Below are positions 1-12,803 of a DNA stretch of 64,000 nucleotides, piece after piece. The notes beneath the pieces are model-generated. The model was not told the origin of the DNA, did not search any database, and saw only the letters and a program-made list of their open reading frames with translations. The position numbers and the translations under genes were made by a program. Numbering within the stretch: position 1 is the stretch's first letter; every line of letters begins with the position of its first letter. The DNA comes from Coniella vitis (taxonomy: Eukaryota > Ascomycota > Sordariomycetes > Diaporthales > Schizoparmaceae), in the NCBI GenBank assembly GCA_011317545.1, contig WUJK01000002.1, forward strand, positions 4,673,413-4,737,412, read 5' to 3'.

Positions 1-1500
1 TTTAAACTTTATTACTAAGCTACCTCCCTTATAAGAACCCTTAACTTAGGTATAATACGATAATATCTTAATAATAGTTTATAGACTAAATAGGTATATA
101 TACTTATACCTTATAAGGAGAGTAATATTATAGAAGAACTCGTATATACGTTTCTATAAATTATTATCGCTAATTACGGAATACCCTAAGAAATTATATT
201 AGATAGAGATAAAAGATTTATATTAAAATTCTAGATCTTACTTATTAAATACTTTAGAACGATATAGCGTATATCTATAGTATTTTATCCGTAAACGGAC
301 GGATAAATAGAATATACTAACTAAATTATTAAATAATATCTATAATACTATATTAACTATAAATAAGATAATTAGGTTAAACTCTTACCTATAGTATAGT
401 TTGCTTATAATAATATAGATATAACAAGTATAAGAAAATTACTATTCTTCCTACTTTATAGATATAACCCTACGGTATATTATAAAATAATACTAGGTAG
501 AAATATAGAAATAGCGGACTAATACGCTAAGAGAATTAAGAAATCTTGCGAAGATACTCGATATATACTTTAGAATATTAAAGAATAAATAACGAAATAC
601 GCTAATTAGAAAAGGATTAAGGGATTAATCTTATAGAAGGGAGATAAAGTCTATTATAATGATCCTTGCCTGAATCCCTGATTCTGGAAGTACCTATAAG
701 TTATATATTAGTAGGTAGGGAAGTATTACCTTTAAGTCTTCGTATATTATCGAGCAATATTAAGTATTATAAGTAATTAAGAGGGATTACCCTATTATAT
801 AAAATAATACTTAGATTTATAACTAAAGACTATAAGGAAACTATCTAATATTAAACCGTAAACTCCTATCCTTATATCCTTCTATTGTCTTAGTAAGTCG
901 ATATAGTCGATATCGATCCTATCGATTTATAGTATACTAATCGATATAGTCGATATCGATTCTATCGATCGTATAACTATTAGGACCCTAACCCTGATTA
1001 TATTATCGTACGTATCTAGGTATCTTTATATAAGAGATCCCTATCGGTCCGTTAAGGTTCCGATTTACTAGTATATAGTTGCGCTGGCCTGTTCCTGTGA
1101 CCTGTATATTCATGGGTTATAACATCTATCTTAACCGTAAAAATATTAAAACTATTAAACCTAGCGATAAACTTAATTATAAGAAACTTAAACCTTATAA
1201 AATTATACGATAAACTTTACTAATTAACTATAAACTTAAAATCCTATATAATAGTCTATACCTAGTTTTCCATATCTTACTACTAGAACTAGTACTAATA
1301 GCCGTAGAGCTCTTATATAATATAAATATTATTAAACTAGAATAAGCCTAATATAAAGTTAAATAAATCCTTAATTTATATAAATATAAATACGGAAAAT
1401 AGTATCTTATTAAATAGAAAGGATATAATAATTTAGAGAATATATAAGAACCCCTAAAAAACGTTTACTAAGATCTAATTAGAAAATATAAAAATTAGTA
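1..1500 (+). pseudogene. Ty3/Gypsy integrase and chromodomain remnant of element A0
   Basis: This is the 3' part of a retrotransposon pol gene that enters from the left edge. Conceptual translation shows a Ty3/Gypsy integrase core followed near 1,330-1,500 by a chromodomain-like tail, matching the better copy at 43,240-44,430. The frame is full of TAA/TAG where other copies have Gln or Trp codons, and CpA/TpG are almost absent, as expected of RIP. A solo LTR interrupts it at 655-1,124. It is non-functional. The family assignment rests on colinearity with element I and on the order integrase then chromodomain. Confidence 0.8.
655..1124 (-). repeat. Solo LTR of family A, minus orientation
   Basis: A 470-bp LTR lies between perfect 5-bp duplications TCTAT (650-654 and 1,125-1,129) inside the integrase remnant. 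Read on the minus strand it starts with a form of TGTTATGACC and ends with GGATCATTATA. It retains more TpG/CpA than its surroundings, so it is probably a late arrival. Its U3 carries the GATCGATATCGAC-type repeats (LTR type A of this window). Confidence 0.85.
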
Positions 1501-1539
1501 AATAACTTAATAACTAATAAAAATAAGAAACTTATTAAC

Positions 1540-2220
1540 GATTAAATAAGCCTTCGTTATTAGAAGCGCTAGCTAGATCTAACGATTTACTAAAATCTAT
1601 AATCGATTAATCTATAGCGTTAAATTCGTATATTAGCGAATTAGGAAACGCTTTAGGTAAAGGACCCGCTAATACTAAAGCCGCCGCCTCCTTCTTAGCC
1701 TCCTTATACTCTATATAATCTAATTCCTCTATAGAATCTAAGCTATAACGAATAATATATATTATCCTTTTATACTATACCTTGTTTTATCTTTAGACCC
1801 GATTAATCTTAGTATCTAAGGTATAGTAAGCTTCCTCGAGTTCTTCTATCTTATCCTCTAACTTTTAATAATACTAGGGAATCGACCGGATATTAGAAGA
1901 CGAAGAACTTAATACGTTATAACGAGATATCCCTAAATATATATACTCTATATAGCGATTAGAGTAATTAATAGATACCTAATAGGACTTTAAAACCGTA
2001 TTCCTTATAATTAGAATAAGAAGGTATCTCTATATAATATTCTAAAATAGATTAAAGAAGAAGGTTACGCTTTATAGTTTTATAAGTAATAACCGAAGAA
2101 GGCTTTTAAGAACGACTTTTCGTAATTCTAAATAATATAACGAATTAAGAAGGTATAATCCGAAGTAAGAATATTAGGCAGAACTATTTATAGAAATACT
2201 ATAGATCTTTAGAGATAAAG
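1540..2220 (-). pseudogene. Antisense coiled-coil ORF remnant (class 1) of element A0
   Basis: Read on the minus strand, opposite to pol, this stretch keeps a coding-like frame rich in Lys, Glu and Leu with a coiled-coil-like segment and a block resembling Y-x-IRYSL-x(3)-E-x-LD. It ends near the pol end and starts next to the LTR. The same ORF is recognisable at 13,300-14,000, 26,920-27,560 and 38,130-38,650. This copy lacks the tRNA-like sequence that accompanies the others. Stops are TAA/TAG of RIP type. No database family is recognised. Confidence 0.5.
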
Positions 2221-2239
2221 ATCGATAGAAGGGAGATAA

Positions 2240-2270
2240 TATTATAACCTATAAACGTATAGGTTATAAG
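2240..2270 (+). repeat. A0 3' LTR, first fragment
   Basis: The first 31 bp of the A0 3' LTR (TATTATAACC, a RIP form of TGTTATGACC) follow a purine tract AGAAGGGAGATAA at 2,227-2,239. The LTR is cut by element B and continues at 8,485. Confidence 0.8.
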
Positions 2271-2609
2271 TATGAACGGGCATCGAGAGAGCGTTCGTAG
2301 TTTCGATCTTAATTTCTATTATTAACTAACTTAAGGAGAGAAGTAAGGGTAGTATCTATATAGCGGCGTAAGAGCTGCTCTTAAATAGCTCTTACGTTTA
2401 AAATCCACCCGTAGATAGAGTTTTCTATAGGTCTACCGTTAATACGGGTCCTATTACAGATAGTCTTTTATACGGCTTATAAGCTACTCGGAAGATACTC
2501 TTATTTAGCGCTTATATAATACTAATCTCTAGACGAGAAGGGAATATACTAACTAAGGCTTTATACCTTAGTATACCGAAGCCGTATATTTACCCGTAGG
2601 CTTATAATA
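2271..2609 (-). repeat. Element B 3' LTR
   Basis: 339 bp, equal in length to the copy at 8,141-8,479 and similar throughout. On the minus strand it is the downstream LTR, next to the polypurine tract. It is more RIP-mutated than the other copy. Confidence 0.85.
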
Positions 2610-2699
2610 TTACTCCCCCGCTTAAGCCGAACGCCGTCCTATAGAGCCGTATATAGTATAATAGCTACCTAAAAAGTATAATAACGTAACGCCGCTACG

Positions 2700-4040
2700 C
2701 CCGCCTACCCTATTAAAGGAGCCTTATCCTTATACCTAACGAGTATAAAAGGAGTTTTATATCCGCGGAGCTTCCTTTAACCTAGTTCTCGGCGAGTTTA
2801 TAAGTTCTACCGCCTATTATTTATTAATAGAATAATAGTAATACCCTTAACTTAATAAGCGGTTATAAATATAATATCTTTACTCTTAGAGCTTCGAAAA
2901 AGTATAAATACCCCTTTAACCCTTATTCTAGCGGTTATTCCTTACTTTTAATTAAACTAGAGCCCTTACGAGTTATATAAAACTAACCCTTATAATAATA
3001 AAGTAAGTATCGCGCTTTCCCTATCCGTCCTCTATTTATACTTAGCTCTATTAATAATATAAACGTTACTACTCGCTCTAAGTAAGCTAACGTAGCTTTT
3101 ACCGCTATACTTACTACCGCCGCCCCTACTATTACTATAAGCTCTATAGCTACTCTTATAATAGTAATACCTATAGCTATAGCTATAGCTATTCCTATCG
3201 TACCTACTACTATTCCTATTATTACCGTCCTCGCCCCTATTATTACCTAGCTTAATAAAGCCGTTAATAAGCTTATTTAAAGTATTATTATTATTAACCC
3301 GTAGCTTTAACCTTATATTACCCTCCCCGAGGGTATTAGGGATAAGTAATACCTATCTTATATTATAAGGGCTTTTAAAAAACCCCTCTCCCTTTACCTT
3401 TATAATATTAGTAAATAGCGCTTCCCCTATTTCTTTATAGCTTACTAATTATTATAGCCGGCGCCTATTATTTCCCCTATAGGATAAATAAGAAGGGTAA
3501 GAACTCTAGTTACTCTTATACCCCCCTTTATTAAACCGACTAAATATATACTATTATTATTACTATAGTTAACTATTCCCTTACTTATAATACTTCCAAC
3601 CCTAGTATATACCGCTCCTTCCCTATTTATACCTTCTTATACTTATATACTTTAAATATTCTCCGCCCCTAGGCCCTTACCGCTCTTATTATATATTATA
3701 CCTATAACTATTTACTTAAGTTAGGTAAGATTTAGGCTAGCTATAATAAGGTCCGGTTATTAAATAATAAATATACCTATAGCGTATATATCTATTACTC
3801 CTTCCCTATTTATATCCTATTAACTTTATATTAGTATTATAGCTATAAGCTTATATATTATTAAGCGGTAATATTAGAGGATATTACTAACCTATTAGTA
3901 AAGCTTATAAAGGGGGGTAGTAAGGGTAAGGGCTTAGTTAATACTAAAGCAAAGTATAGCGTTAATAATAACCCTTATTCTAATAAAACTAAGGAGAGTA
4001 ATTCTAATAGTTAGGAGGAGGTAAGCGAGGATAAGTAAAT
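2700..4040 (+). pseudogene. Convergent ORF remnant inside element B, opposite to pol
   Basis: A plus-strand frame of roughly 430 codons is interrupted only by TAA/TAG of RIP type. It has an Ala/Ile/Pro-rich low-complexity middle (around 3,110-3,260, with repeated short Ala-Ile units) and a basic, Ser/Asn/Glu-rich C-terminus ending near 4,038. It is convergent with the minus-strand pol and lies between pol and the 3' LTR. I do not recognise a family. It could be an inverted gag, an accessory antisense ORF or captured host sequence. Coding bias is the only support. Confidence 0.4.
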
Positions 4041-4139
4041 AGCTATATTAATATATATTTTATATATAGTTTTCTTTTTATCTATAATACTTAATTTCCC
4101 CGCTCTTCTTTTTTATAACTTTAGGCTATTATAATTTAT

Positions 4140-7100
4140 AATACTATTATAATATTACTTAAACTCCGTAAGAGTAACTATATCTTTAAATTCGGATAAT
4201 AGCTATTAGTCTAATTAATCCTATCCGACCTATTTAATTAGGACTTTATATTATAATATTTCGTCCGTTTTCGTATAGCCTCTATATAGCTTATTATATA
4301 CTCTAATAATACCTTCTACCTAGGATTTAGGTTCCTTTCCCTCTTTAACTATAATAGGGTTAGTCCGGTATTCTCTTTATACCTATAACGGGAGCGGGTT
4401 TTATATAGCTCGAATTAAGAGATCTATATAGAAATAAGGGTAAATACCCGGCGGGATATCTAATTCTATTATATAAGGGCTAACGATATATATTATAATA
4501 TACTTCTTATATAGCTAGGCTAACTTCTTTAAAGGGCGGTCGGTAATAATATTTTATAAGGAGAGCTAAACCTTATCGCCCTTAATAAGCCGTTCTATAA
4601 CTATTTATAATTTATTTATAGATTCTTCTATTCGTTACTATATAACTATTATTATAGCTTAAGCGAAAATAATTATATCTTTAGGCTATTAAACGAAGTT
4701 CTCGGCTTAAACTCTAGGCGTTTATACTAATAATATATTACGCTCTACTTATTCGATTAGATTTATATAATAGCTATATAGGATAAAAAGTAAGCTAAGG
4801 CTAATTATATTAATATTCCTATTATTAATAGCTAGTTAAGCGCTAGGTAAGAATATCGGCTAATCTAATTATATATATATAACGAATATTTAGAGGTAAT
4901 CTATAACCTCTTAGTTTACCCTTTCTATAGCTCTATCCGTTTATAAGTAGAAAGCGGTATTTAAGCGCTACTCTATCTTTATAAATATATATAATCGGTA
5001 TTAAAACCCTCCTACCTAATTCGAGCCTTAATTACTAATTATTACCTTAGGGAAACTATAAAACCGCTAGTAATAATATAAGAACCGCTCTATATATACT
5101 TCCGCGCTTATATTATATATAGCTTTAAGTATAATAGCTTTCGTTAATCGGTCCGTAATTATTATTAAGTAAGCCTCTCTTATATCGTCCTTATAGGGGA
5201 GGTTAATTATAAAATCTATAGATAACTCGCTCTATACCCGCTTAGATATTAATAGAGGCTTAAGAAGGCCCTTCCTCTAATATCTTTATACTATCCTTAT
5301 ATTTATAAACGTTATAATTTTATATAAACCGCCGAATATTACGGTATATACTTAGCTAGAAATAGCCCCTTATTATTATTATAATAATAATATCCCTCTT
5401 TAGGTAGCTAAATAGGGTAGAATTATAGATACTCTATATTAATTTAGTTTATAGGGGTTCCTAATCCGGTAATTAAAGCTATTCGTAGAACCTAAATAAT
5501 CCTTTCTTATCGATCGAATACTCCGCTATAAATACCTTAATAAACTTACCTTCGGATATCTATAAGTAAAGGGGCAAAGAGTATTTACCCCTATAGATTA
5601 TACTTATAAGCTAAGAATATACCTTATTATATAAAGTAGTATTATCCTATAAGCGTTAGAGCTCCTCTTATATAAAAACCTTATTATCTATTAGTAATAG
5701 CTCGTTATATATTATAACTTAGCTTATCTCTATCGATAATAAAAGCTAGATTTATCTACCGGTAAAGCATTCGTTAGATATATTATATAGTATTTCCTAC
5801 TCCTTCTTCGAAAGGGCGTTTAAATACTTACTAGCTACTCCTATATAATAAACTAAATAATATCGAAAATAAGCTATTATCTCGGATTAGCGGATCTACC
5901 TCTTAGTAAAACGCTATAATATTATAAAATATTCGAGGTTCTTATAATCCGAGTAAATTATAAATAATAATATAATACCCCTAAGCTCTATATCCTATAT
6001 TCTTAAGTAATTAATAATAGCTAATAGTTCCTTATTATAGATCTTATAATTATATTCTATAGGGCTTAAGCGGTATAAGTAATATATTACCAGGCGGAGG
6101 ATATTATACTCGTCCCTTTAAGAGAGGTAGCTGCTTAAGGGATAGTTAGAATAATCCGCCTTTAATATTATCTCCTTATCCGGATCCTATTAAGCGAATA
6201 TAGGCTTACTAATAAAGAGATAATTTAGCTACTCGAATATAGCTTTTTCCTATTCCCCGAACCTAAATAAGACCCCCTTCTTAATTAAGGCTAAGAGGGG
6301 CCCTACGATTTCGGAATAATTAGTAATAAACTAATAATAGAAGTTTATAATCCTAGAAAGCTATAAACTCCCTTAACCGTTTTCGGAGCCTCTTAATCGT
6401 ATATAATATATACCTTCTCGGGGTTTATATAAATCCCTACCCCTACTTTAATAATAAACCTTAGGTATTTCGTCTCGGTTATACCGAATTCGTACTTAGC
6501 GATATCTAAATTTAAATCTATTACTTCGAAAGTATATAATATTAGCTTTACCTTTATTCGGTAATCTTTAATTATACCGTCGGTATATATTAGAAGATTA
6601 TCGATATAAGCTAAATAGAAGATATCCTAATAGGGGCGTAGAGCGTTATTAATATAACGCTAGAACGTTATAGGAGCGCTTATAAGTCCGAACGGGGTTA
6701 TTAGCTATTCGAAAAGGTTATACCTTATATAAAAGGCGGTCTTTTATTCGTCTCCTTCCTTAATATAAAGCTTATAAAACGCTATTTATATATCGAGCTT
6801 AATAAAATATTTAGCGTTTATAATATTAGATAGGGTCTCTTTAATAAAGGGGAGCGGTTAGCGGTTAGCTTCTAAAATAACGTTAAGCGTATAATAGTTT
6901 ATATAAAAATAAAGGCTACCCCTTAGTTTTTTAATAAAGATTATAAGAGCTCCTACTAAGGAGCTATTAACTCTAATATAACCTATATTAAGTAGTTTAA
7001 TAAGAATCTTCCTTAGTACGATAAGTTCTTCTCTAAATATCCCGTATAATAGGCCTTATAGGGCGTTTATAATAGACTTATCCGCCTTCTTATATAGCCG

Positions 7101-7270
7101 AATTTCGTAATCCGCTCCCTTTCTATATAGCGGTAGCGCGGAAGCTATATCCTTATTAAAGAGGTTCCGGAACTTATAATACTTTAGGGGGAATTTCTCG
7201 TTAACCGAGGATTCTACTTTCGGTAATAGGGCCTTAGTAATATCGGCTATTATAATACTAAAAAACGCTA
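4140..7270 (-). pseudogene. Element B pol: reverse transcriptase, RNase H, integrase, chromodomain (RIP-degraded)
   Basis: On the minus strand the domains run right to left. Reverse transcriptase starts near 7,260; its S-x-V-G-A-L-I-x-F-I-K-K block is near 6,930, and the catalytic box reads YIDN instead of YIDD at about 6,600. RNase H follows at about 5,700-6,300. The integrase core is near 4,800-5,250 (D-F-I-x-N-L-P and D-R-L-T-K-A blocks). A chromodomain-like end lies at 4,140-4,340. Stops are TAA/TAG throughout. The lost catalytic Asp and the stops make it inactive. The frame closes just short of the inserted solo LTR at 7,377. Confidence 0.75.
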
Positions 7271-7376
7271 CCTAAGCGGTATTTAAGCGTTTTACGCGCC
7301 GAACTTCGCTTTAGATAGTAAGGGTATTAATAAACGTATAATTAAAGTTCTTAAGGCTATATCCTTATTCCTAAAC

Positions 7377-7847
7377 TATTATAACCTATGAATATGCAGG
7401 TTATAGGAACAGGCTAATATAACTATATGCTAGCAAATCAGAACCTTAACGGACCGATGGGGATCTCTTATATAAGGATATCTAGATACTTATAATAATA
7501 TAGCTAGGGTTAGGGTCCTAATGGTTATACGATCGATAGAATCGATATCGACTATATCTACTAGCATACTATAGATCGATAGGATCGATATCGACTATAT
7601 CGACTCACTAGAATAATAGAAGGATATAAGGATAAGAGTTTACGGCTTAATATTAGATAGTTTCCTTATAATCTTTAGTTATAAATCTAAGTATTATTTT
7701 ATATAATAGGGTAATCCCTCTTAATTATTTATAATACTTAATATTACTCGATAAACGTACGGAGACTTAAAGGTAATACTTCCCCGCCTGCTAATATATA
7801 ACTTATAGGTACTTCCAGAATCCGGGATTTAGGCAAGGATTATTATA
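7377..7847 (+). repeat. Solo LTR of family A (type A U3) inside element B
   Basis: A 471-bp LTR flanked by perfect TAAAC duplications (7,372-7,376; 7,848-7,852). It contains a telomere-like GGGTTAGGGT near 7,508 and two copies of a GATCGATATCGAC-containing repeat near 7,540-7,605. Confidence 0.85.
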
Positions 7848-8140
7848 TAAACCTTTAATCCTCCTACTCGTTTAATACTTAGGCGGTGCTTATAAGCTAT
7901 ATATATTACCCTTTCTCTTTCTACCTAAGGTTTTCCTAAAACGAGGTTATACTAAAGGCGGGGGATTATATAAGCTTAAATACGATATAAATACCCGTTT
8001 AAATCTATATTAAGGTAGGTTATATAGCGGATAACGGGCTACTTATATAATATTCTCTCCCTTAATAATTAATAGAGGGTCTTAGGCGGGATAGGTATAT
8101 ACGGAAGTCTTAACTTATATATAAGCGTTTCGCTTATAGT

Positions 8141-8479
8141 TATAAACGGGCATCGAGAGAGCGTTGGCAGTTTCGATCCTAATTTCTATTATTAACTAAC
8201 TTAAGGAGAGAAGTAAGGGTAGTATTTATATAGCGGCGCGAGAGCTGCTCTTAAGTAGCTCTTATATTTAGAATCTACCCGTAGATAGAGTTTTCTATAG
8301 GTCCACCGTCGATACGGGTCCTATTACCGATAGTCTTTTATACGGCTCGTAAGCTACTCGGAAAACGCTTTTATTTAGCGCTTATATAATACCAGTCTCC
8401 AGACGAAAAGGGAATATACTAACTAAGGCTTCGTGCCCTAGTATGCCGAAGCCGTGCATTTACCCGTGGGCCTATAATA
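8141..8479 (-). repeat. Element B 5' LTR
   Basis: 339-bp partner of 2,271-2,609. The leader between this LTR and pol is only about 0.4 kb once the solo LTR is removed, too short for a normal gag. Confidence 0.85.
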
Positions 8480-8484
8480 ATAAG

Positions 8485-8820
8485 AATAGGCTAGCGTAAT
8501 TATATATTAATAAATCGAAACCTTAACGGACCGATAGGGACCTTATATAATTAGGACCTACTCTTTATTAAGAGCTCCCTAATAATAAGCGGATATAGGA
8601 TTAGATAATCCTAGATAAATAGTAAACTAATTAGGATAGATATATTAAATCGAGAATATATCTAGGTAATCTATAGATATATTAGATTAGGAATATATCC
8701 TAATAATTTAAGGATTATTTAGGGAATAGTATTCTATAACGAAAGGATATAAAGATAGACGGATTTCCTAATTATTAGATAATCTTCTTTATAATCTTTA
8801 GTTATAAATCTAAGTATTAA
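8485..8820 (+). repeat. A0 3' LTR, second fragment
   Basis: Continuation of the A0 LTR after element B. It shares the family-A block around GGACCGATAGGGA but has a different U3-like centre (type E here). It ends in ATTAA, the target duplication of element C, and resumes at 28,102. Confidence 0.75.
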
Positions 8821-9290
8821 TATTATAACCTATAAATATACAGGTCATAGGAATAGGCCAGCGGAACTATATACTAGCAAATCGGGACCTTAACGGACCG
8901 ATAGGGATCTCTTATATAAGGATATTAGGATACTTACGATAATATAATTAGGGTTAGGGTCTTAATAGTTATATAATCGATAGAATCGATATCGATTATA
9001 TCGACTAGTATATTATAGATCGATAAGATCGATATCGACTATATCGACTTACTAAGATAATAGAAGGATATAAGGATAGGAGTTTACGGCTTAATATTAG
9101 ATAGTTTCCTTATAGTCTTTAGTTATAAATCTAAGTATTATTTTATATAATAAGGTAATCCCTCTTAATTACTTATAATACTTAATATTACTCGATAACG
9201 TACGAAGGCTTAAAGGTAATACTTCCCTACCTACTAATATATAATTTATAGATACTTCTAGAATCCGGGATTTAAGTAAGGATTATTATA
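8821..9290 (+). repeat. Element C 5' LTR (type A)
   Basis: 470 bp, beginning with the RIP form of TGTTATGACC and ending GGATTATTATA. Followed by a leader with a TTTAGGACGG block shared by all family-A elements. Confidence 0.85.
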
Positions 9291-9339
9291 TTTTTATACC
9301 TCTTATTTAGGACGGTCTATATATACCTCTTAGGTAATA

Positions 9340-10520
9340 TTAAGTATAATAATAGCTCCTTAAACTCCTATTCCGTTTACCTTAGGCGAAGGATATCGCT
9401 AGGTTATAACTTAGGAAGATATAATATACTAATTAATCGAACTTACCTAATAACTCGCTATACTCCGGTAGAATTAGGAGTAGTAGAATCGTACTATTTA
9501 TAGGTAGGCCTAATAGCTTAAATAATACTAAGCTATAGCCGTTATACCCCTAACGCTTATTATTTAAAATACCGGTAACGGCTATAAGATAGATAAACCT
9601 ATTATATATAACGGTAATTAGAAGACGCTTTAAGGATTCCTTATATATTATAAAGTATACTTCCTATATAATATAGTATAATTTACTACTAAACCCGATA
9701 AAGTTATCCTAGCCGGTATATAACTCGAAAAGGATATACTTATCTAATATAAACCCTTACTTTATAACTATATTAAATATCTAAATACCCTCTATTAATA
9801 TAAAACGATTATTAAGAATATATTCGACTTATTCGTAGGATTCGAATATATTCTTAAAGAAATATCTAGTAATCCTAACGAAGAACGGATTATAGTATAA
9901 TAATTTATAGAACTTAAGTAGAATAAATCTGCTTTAGCTTATATAATCTGCTTTAAATAACTCTTAATACGCCTCCCTTAGGAAGATAAAAACCTTATAG
10001 AATACTATTATAAAGGACTTAAGGATAAGGTTAAAGACGAAATCTCTAAGTAGGATTAGCTTAAAGACTTTATAATATTTAGTAATAATATTATCCGTAT
10101 CGATAACCGCCTTTATAAAAAACGTATAGAGAAAGGTAAGAAAGGAGGAAGCTATACTATATAGAGGAATTATACTAATATAGGATAGCGGATTTAATAG
10201 ATAACTAATTATAGCTTTTAGTAATAAGGTACGGTAGTTAGTAGTATTATATATATAGGACCTATAGAACTCGATATAGCTTAATATAAGCTTATAAGTA
10301 AGGAATACTTTAATTATAATAAGATAGGCTACTTTATATAAGAATACCGATAACTTAAGAAACCTAGAGAATTTAAGAAAATCCCCGAAGGACGATAAGC
10401 TAATATTATAATATATAAGACTATAGATTCTACTCCTAGCTAAAACTAGCTTCTAGAGTAAATATCGGATAACTCCGATTATAAACTCCTTAACTAAACC
10501 TTTTATTATAAGGATAATTA
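9340..10520 (+). pseudogene. Element C gag remnant with degraded zinc knuckle
   Basis: Colinear with the gag of elements D and E. The predicted start ATG has become ATA near 9,350. At about 10,295-10,350 a CCHC zinc knuckle is still traceable, but every Cys codon has become Tyr (TGT/TGC to TAT/TAC), the mark of G-to-A RIP changes. Multiple TAA/TAG stops. Gag would package element RNA; this copy cannot. Confidence 0.7.
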
Positions 10521-10525
10521 TATAA

Positions 10526-11010
10526 TATTATAACCTACGGTTATATAGGTTATAGGAATAGGCTAGCGCAACTATATACTAGCAAATCGGAACCTTAACG
10601 GACCGATAGGGATCTCTTATATAACTAAGTTATATAGAATAATATATTTAGGGTTAAGGTTATACGAACTAATTAGGAATAGATTATTAAGATTATTAGA
10701 TAATCCAGTAGAGCCGGATTATTAGGATCGCGAGATAATCTAAATAATCTAAGGTTAAATAGGGTATTTAATATAGAATAACGGAAGGATATAAGGACGA
10801 TGGATTTCCTAGCTATTAGATAGTTTTCCTTATAATCTTTAGTTATAAATCTAAGTATTATTTTATATAATAGGGTAATCCCTCTTAATTACTTATAATA
10901 CTTAATATTACTCGATAATATACGAAGATTTAAAGGTAATACTTCCCTACTTACTAATATATAACTTATAGGTACTTCTAGAATCCGGGATTTAGGTAAG
11001 GATTATTATA
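10526..11010 (+). repeat. D 5' LTR (type C)
   Basis: Shares family-A ends and the GGACCGATAGGGATC block. Its centre contains AT-rich GATTATTAGATAATC-like imperfect palindromes instead of GATCGATATCGAC repeats. Confidence 0.8.
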
Positions 11011-11059
11011 ATTTTATAACTCTTATTTAGGACGGTCTATATATACCTCTTAGGTAATA

Positions 11060-12803
11060 TTAAATATAATAATAGCTCCTTAAACTCCTACCCCGTTTAC
11101 CTTAGGCGAAGGATATCGTTAGGTTATAACTTAGGAAGATATAATACGTTAATTAATCGAACTTACCTAATAACTTACTATACTCCGATAGAATTAGGAG
11201 TAATAAAATCGTATTATCTATAGGCAGGCCTAATAGCTCGAATAATATTAGGCTATAGCCGCTACGCCCCTAGCGCTTATTATTTAAAATATCGGTAATA
11301 GCTATAAGATAGATAAATCTATTATATACGATAATAATTAAAAGATATTTTAAGGGTTCCTTACCTATTATAAGGTATACTTCCTATATAATATACCTTA
11401 ATTTATTATTAAACCCGATAAGATTATCCTAGCCGGTATATAATTCGAAAGGGATACGCTTATTTAGTATAAACCCTTACTTTATAATTATATTAAATAT
11501 CTAGGTAACCTCGATTAATATAAAACGATTAATAAGAATATATTCGATTTATTCGTAGGATTCGAATATATCCTTAAGGAAATATTCGGTAACCCTAACG
11601 AAGAACGGATTATAATATAATAACTTATAGAACTTAAATAGAATAAGTCTGCTTTAGCTTATATAGTCCGCTTTAAGTAACTCTTAATACGCCTCCCTTA
11701 GGAAGATAAGAACCTTATAGAATATTACTATAAAGGACTTAAGGATAAGGTTAAGGACGAAATCTTTAAATAGGATTAGCCGGAAGACTTTATAATATTT
11801 AGTAATAATATTATCCGTATTAATAACTATCTCTACGAAAGATATATAGAGAAAAGTAAGAAAGGAGGAAGTTATACTATATAAAGGAATTATACTAATA
11901 TAGGATAGCGGATTTAATAGATAACTAACCGTAGCTTTTAGTAATAAGGTATAATAATTAGCGGCATTATATATATAGGACCTATAGAGCTCGATATAGC
12001 TTAATATAAACCTATTAGTAAGGAATACTTTAACTATAATAAGATAGGCTACTTTATATAAGAGTGCCGATAACATAAGAAACCTAGAGAATTTAAGAAA
12101 ATCCCCGAAGGATAATAAGCTAATATTATAATATATAAGATTATAGACTCTACTCCTAGCTAAAACTAGCTTCTAGAGTAAGCGTCGGATAACTCCGATT
12201 ATAGACTCCTTAACTAGACCTTCTATTATAAGGATAATTATATAATATACCTCTCGGTAAAGTTAGGCTTAGGATAGTTCCCTTAGAAACCTTATAAGGA
12301 ACGATAAATTATAGTTATCTAGAGAATACCCCTTTTAACGGATAACGGTTTATTCGAAAGATTAGTAATAGAGTAGTAAGCCTAGCTTATTAAGGAATAT
12401 CCCTATTAGCGCGATATAAAAGGGTATAAACTACCTAATATTACGGAAATTATAGAATAATAGGAAACGTTTAGTATCGGTTAGAGTATTAATACCTAAA
12501 CTATTAACGAAGAAACGAGCTTAGAATTAGAAAGCTTTATAAACGAAGATATCGATAAAGGAGATATATACTACCTTATCTATAGTATTATACTTAGAGA
12601 ACTATTCCGAATAATATCTTATTAAGACGAAACCCCCCTTATATAGGAGGATATACGAATTAATTACCTCTACGAAAAATATTATTAGATTATATAGTTT
12701 GCCTATATTATATATAATTATAGATAATACTTTAAATATAAGGTAACTAACGAATAATTCCTTATACGTAAGATAGGGTATAGTATTATCGCTTATAACG
12801 ACG
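11060..12803 (+). pseudogene. D gag and gag-pol spacer, RIP-degraded
   Basis: Same order as in C: start codon changed to ATA, zinc-knuckle region near 12,025-12,080 with Cys to Tyr changes, then an acidic spacer reaching the insertion point of element E. The frame resumes at 20,358. A stop-poor minus-strand frame over this part is a by-product of RIP, not a gene. Confidence 0.65.

Larger units (their letters stand above)
2271..8479 (-). mobile_element. Element B: second Ty3/Gypsy family, minus strand, flanked by ATAAG duplications
   Basis: Two 339-bp LTRs (2,271-2,609 and 8,141-8,479) bound a minus-strand pol. The target duplication ATAAG is at 2,266-2,270 and 8,480-8,484. A polypurine tract (minus-strand AGCGGGGGAGTAA) abuts the left LTR. 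The LTR is unrelated to family A: it begins with a form of TGTGAACGGGC and ends CCTATAACA-like. It inserted into the A0 LTR and itself received a solo LTR of family A. There is almost no room for gag between the 5' LTR and reverse transcriptase, and a plus-strand ORF occupies the space between pol and the 3' LTR. Confidence 0.85.

Noticed and set aside
11684..12076. Minus-strand frame over D gag
   Set aside because: Antisense to a recognisable gag with a zinc-knuckle remnant; same RIP artefact.
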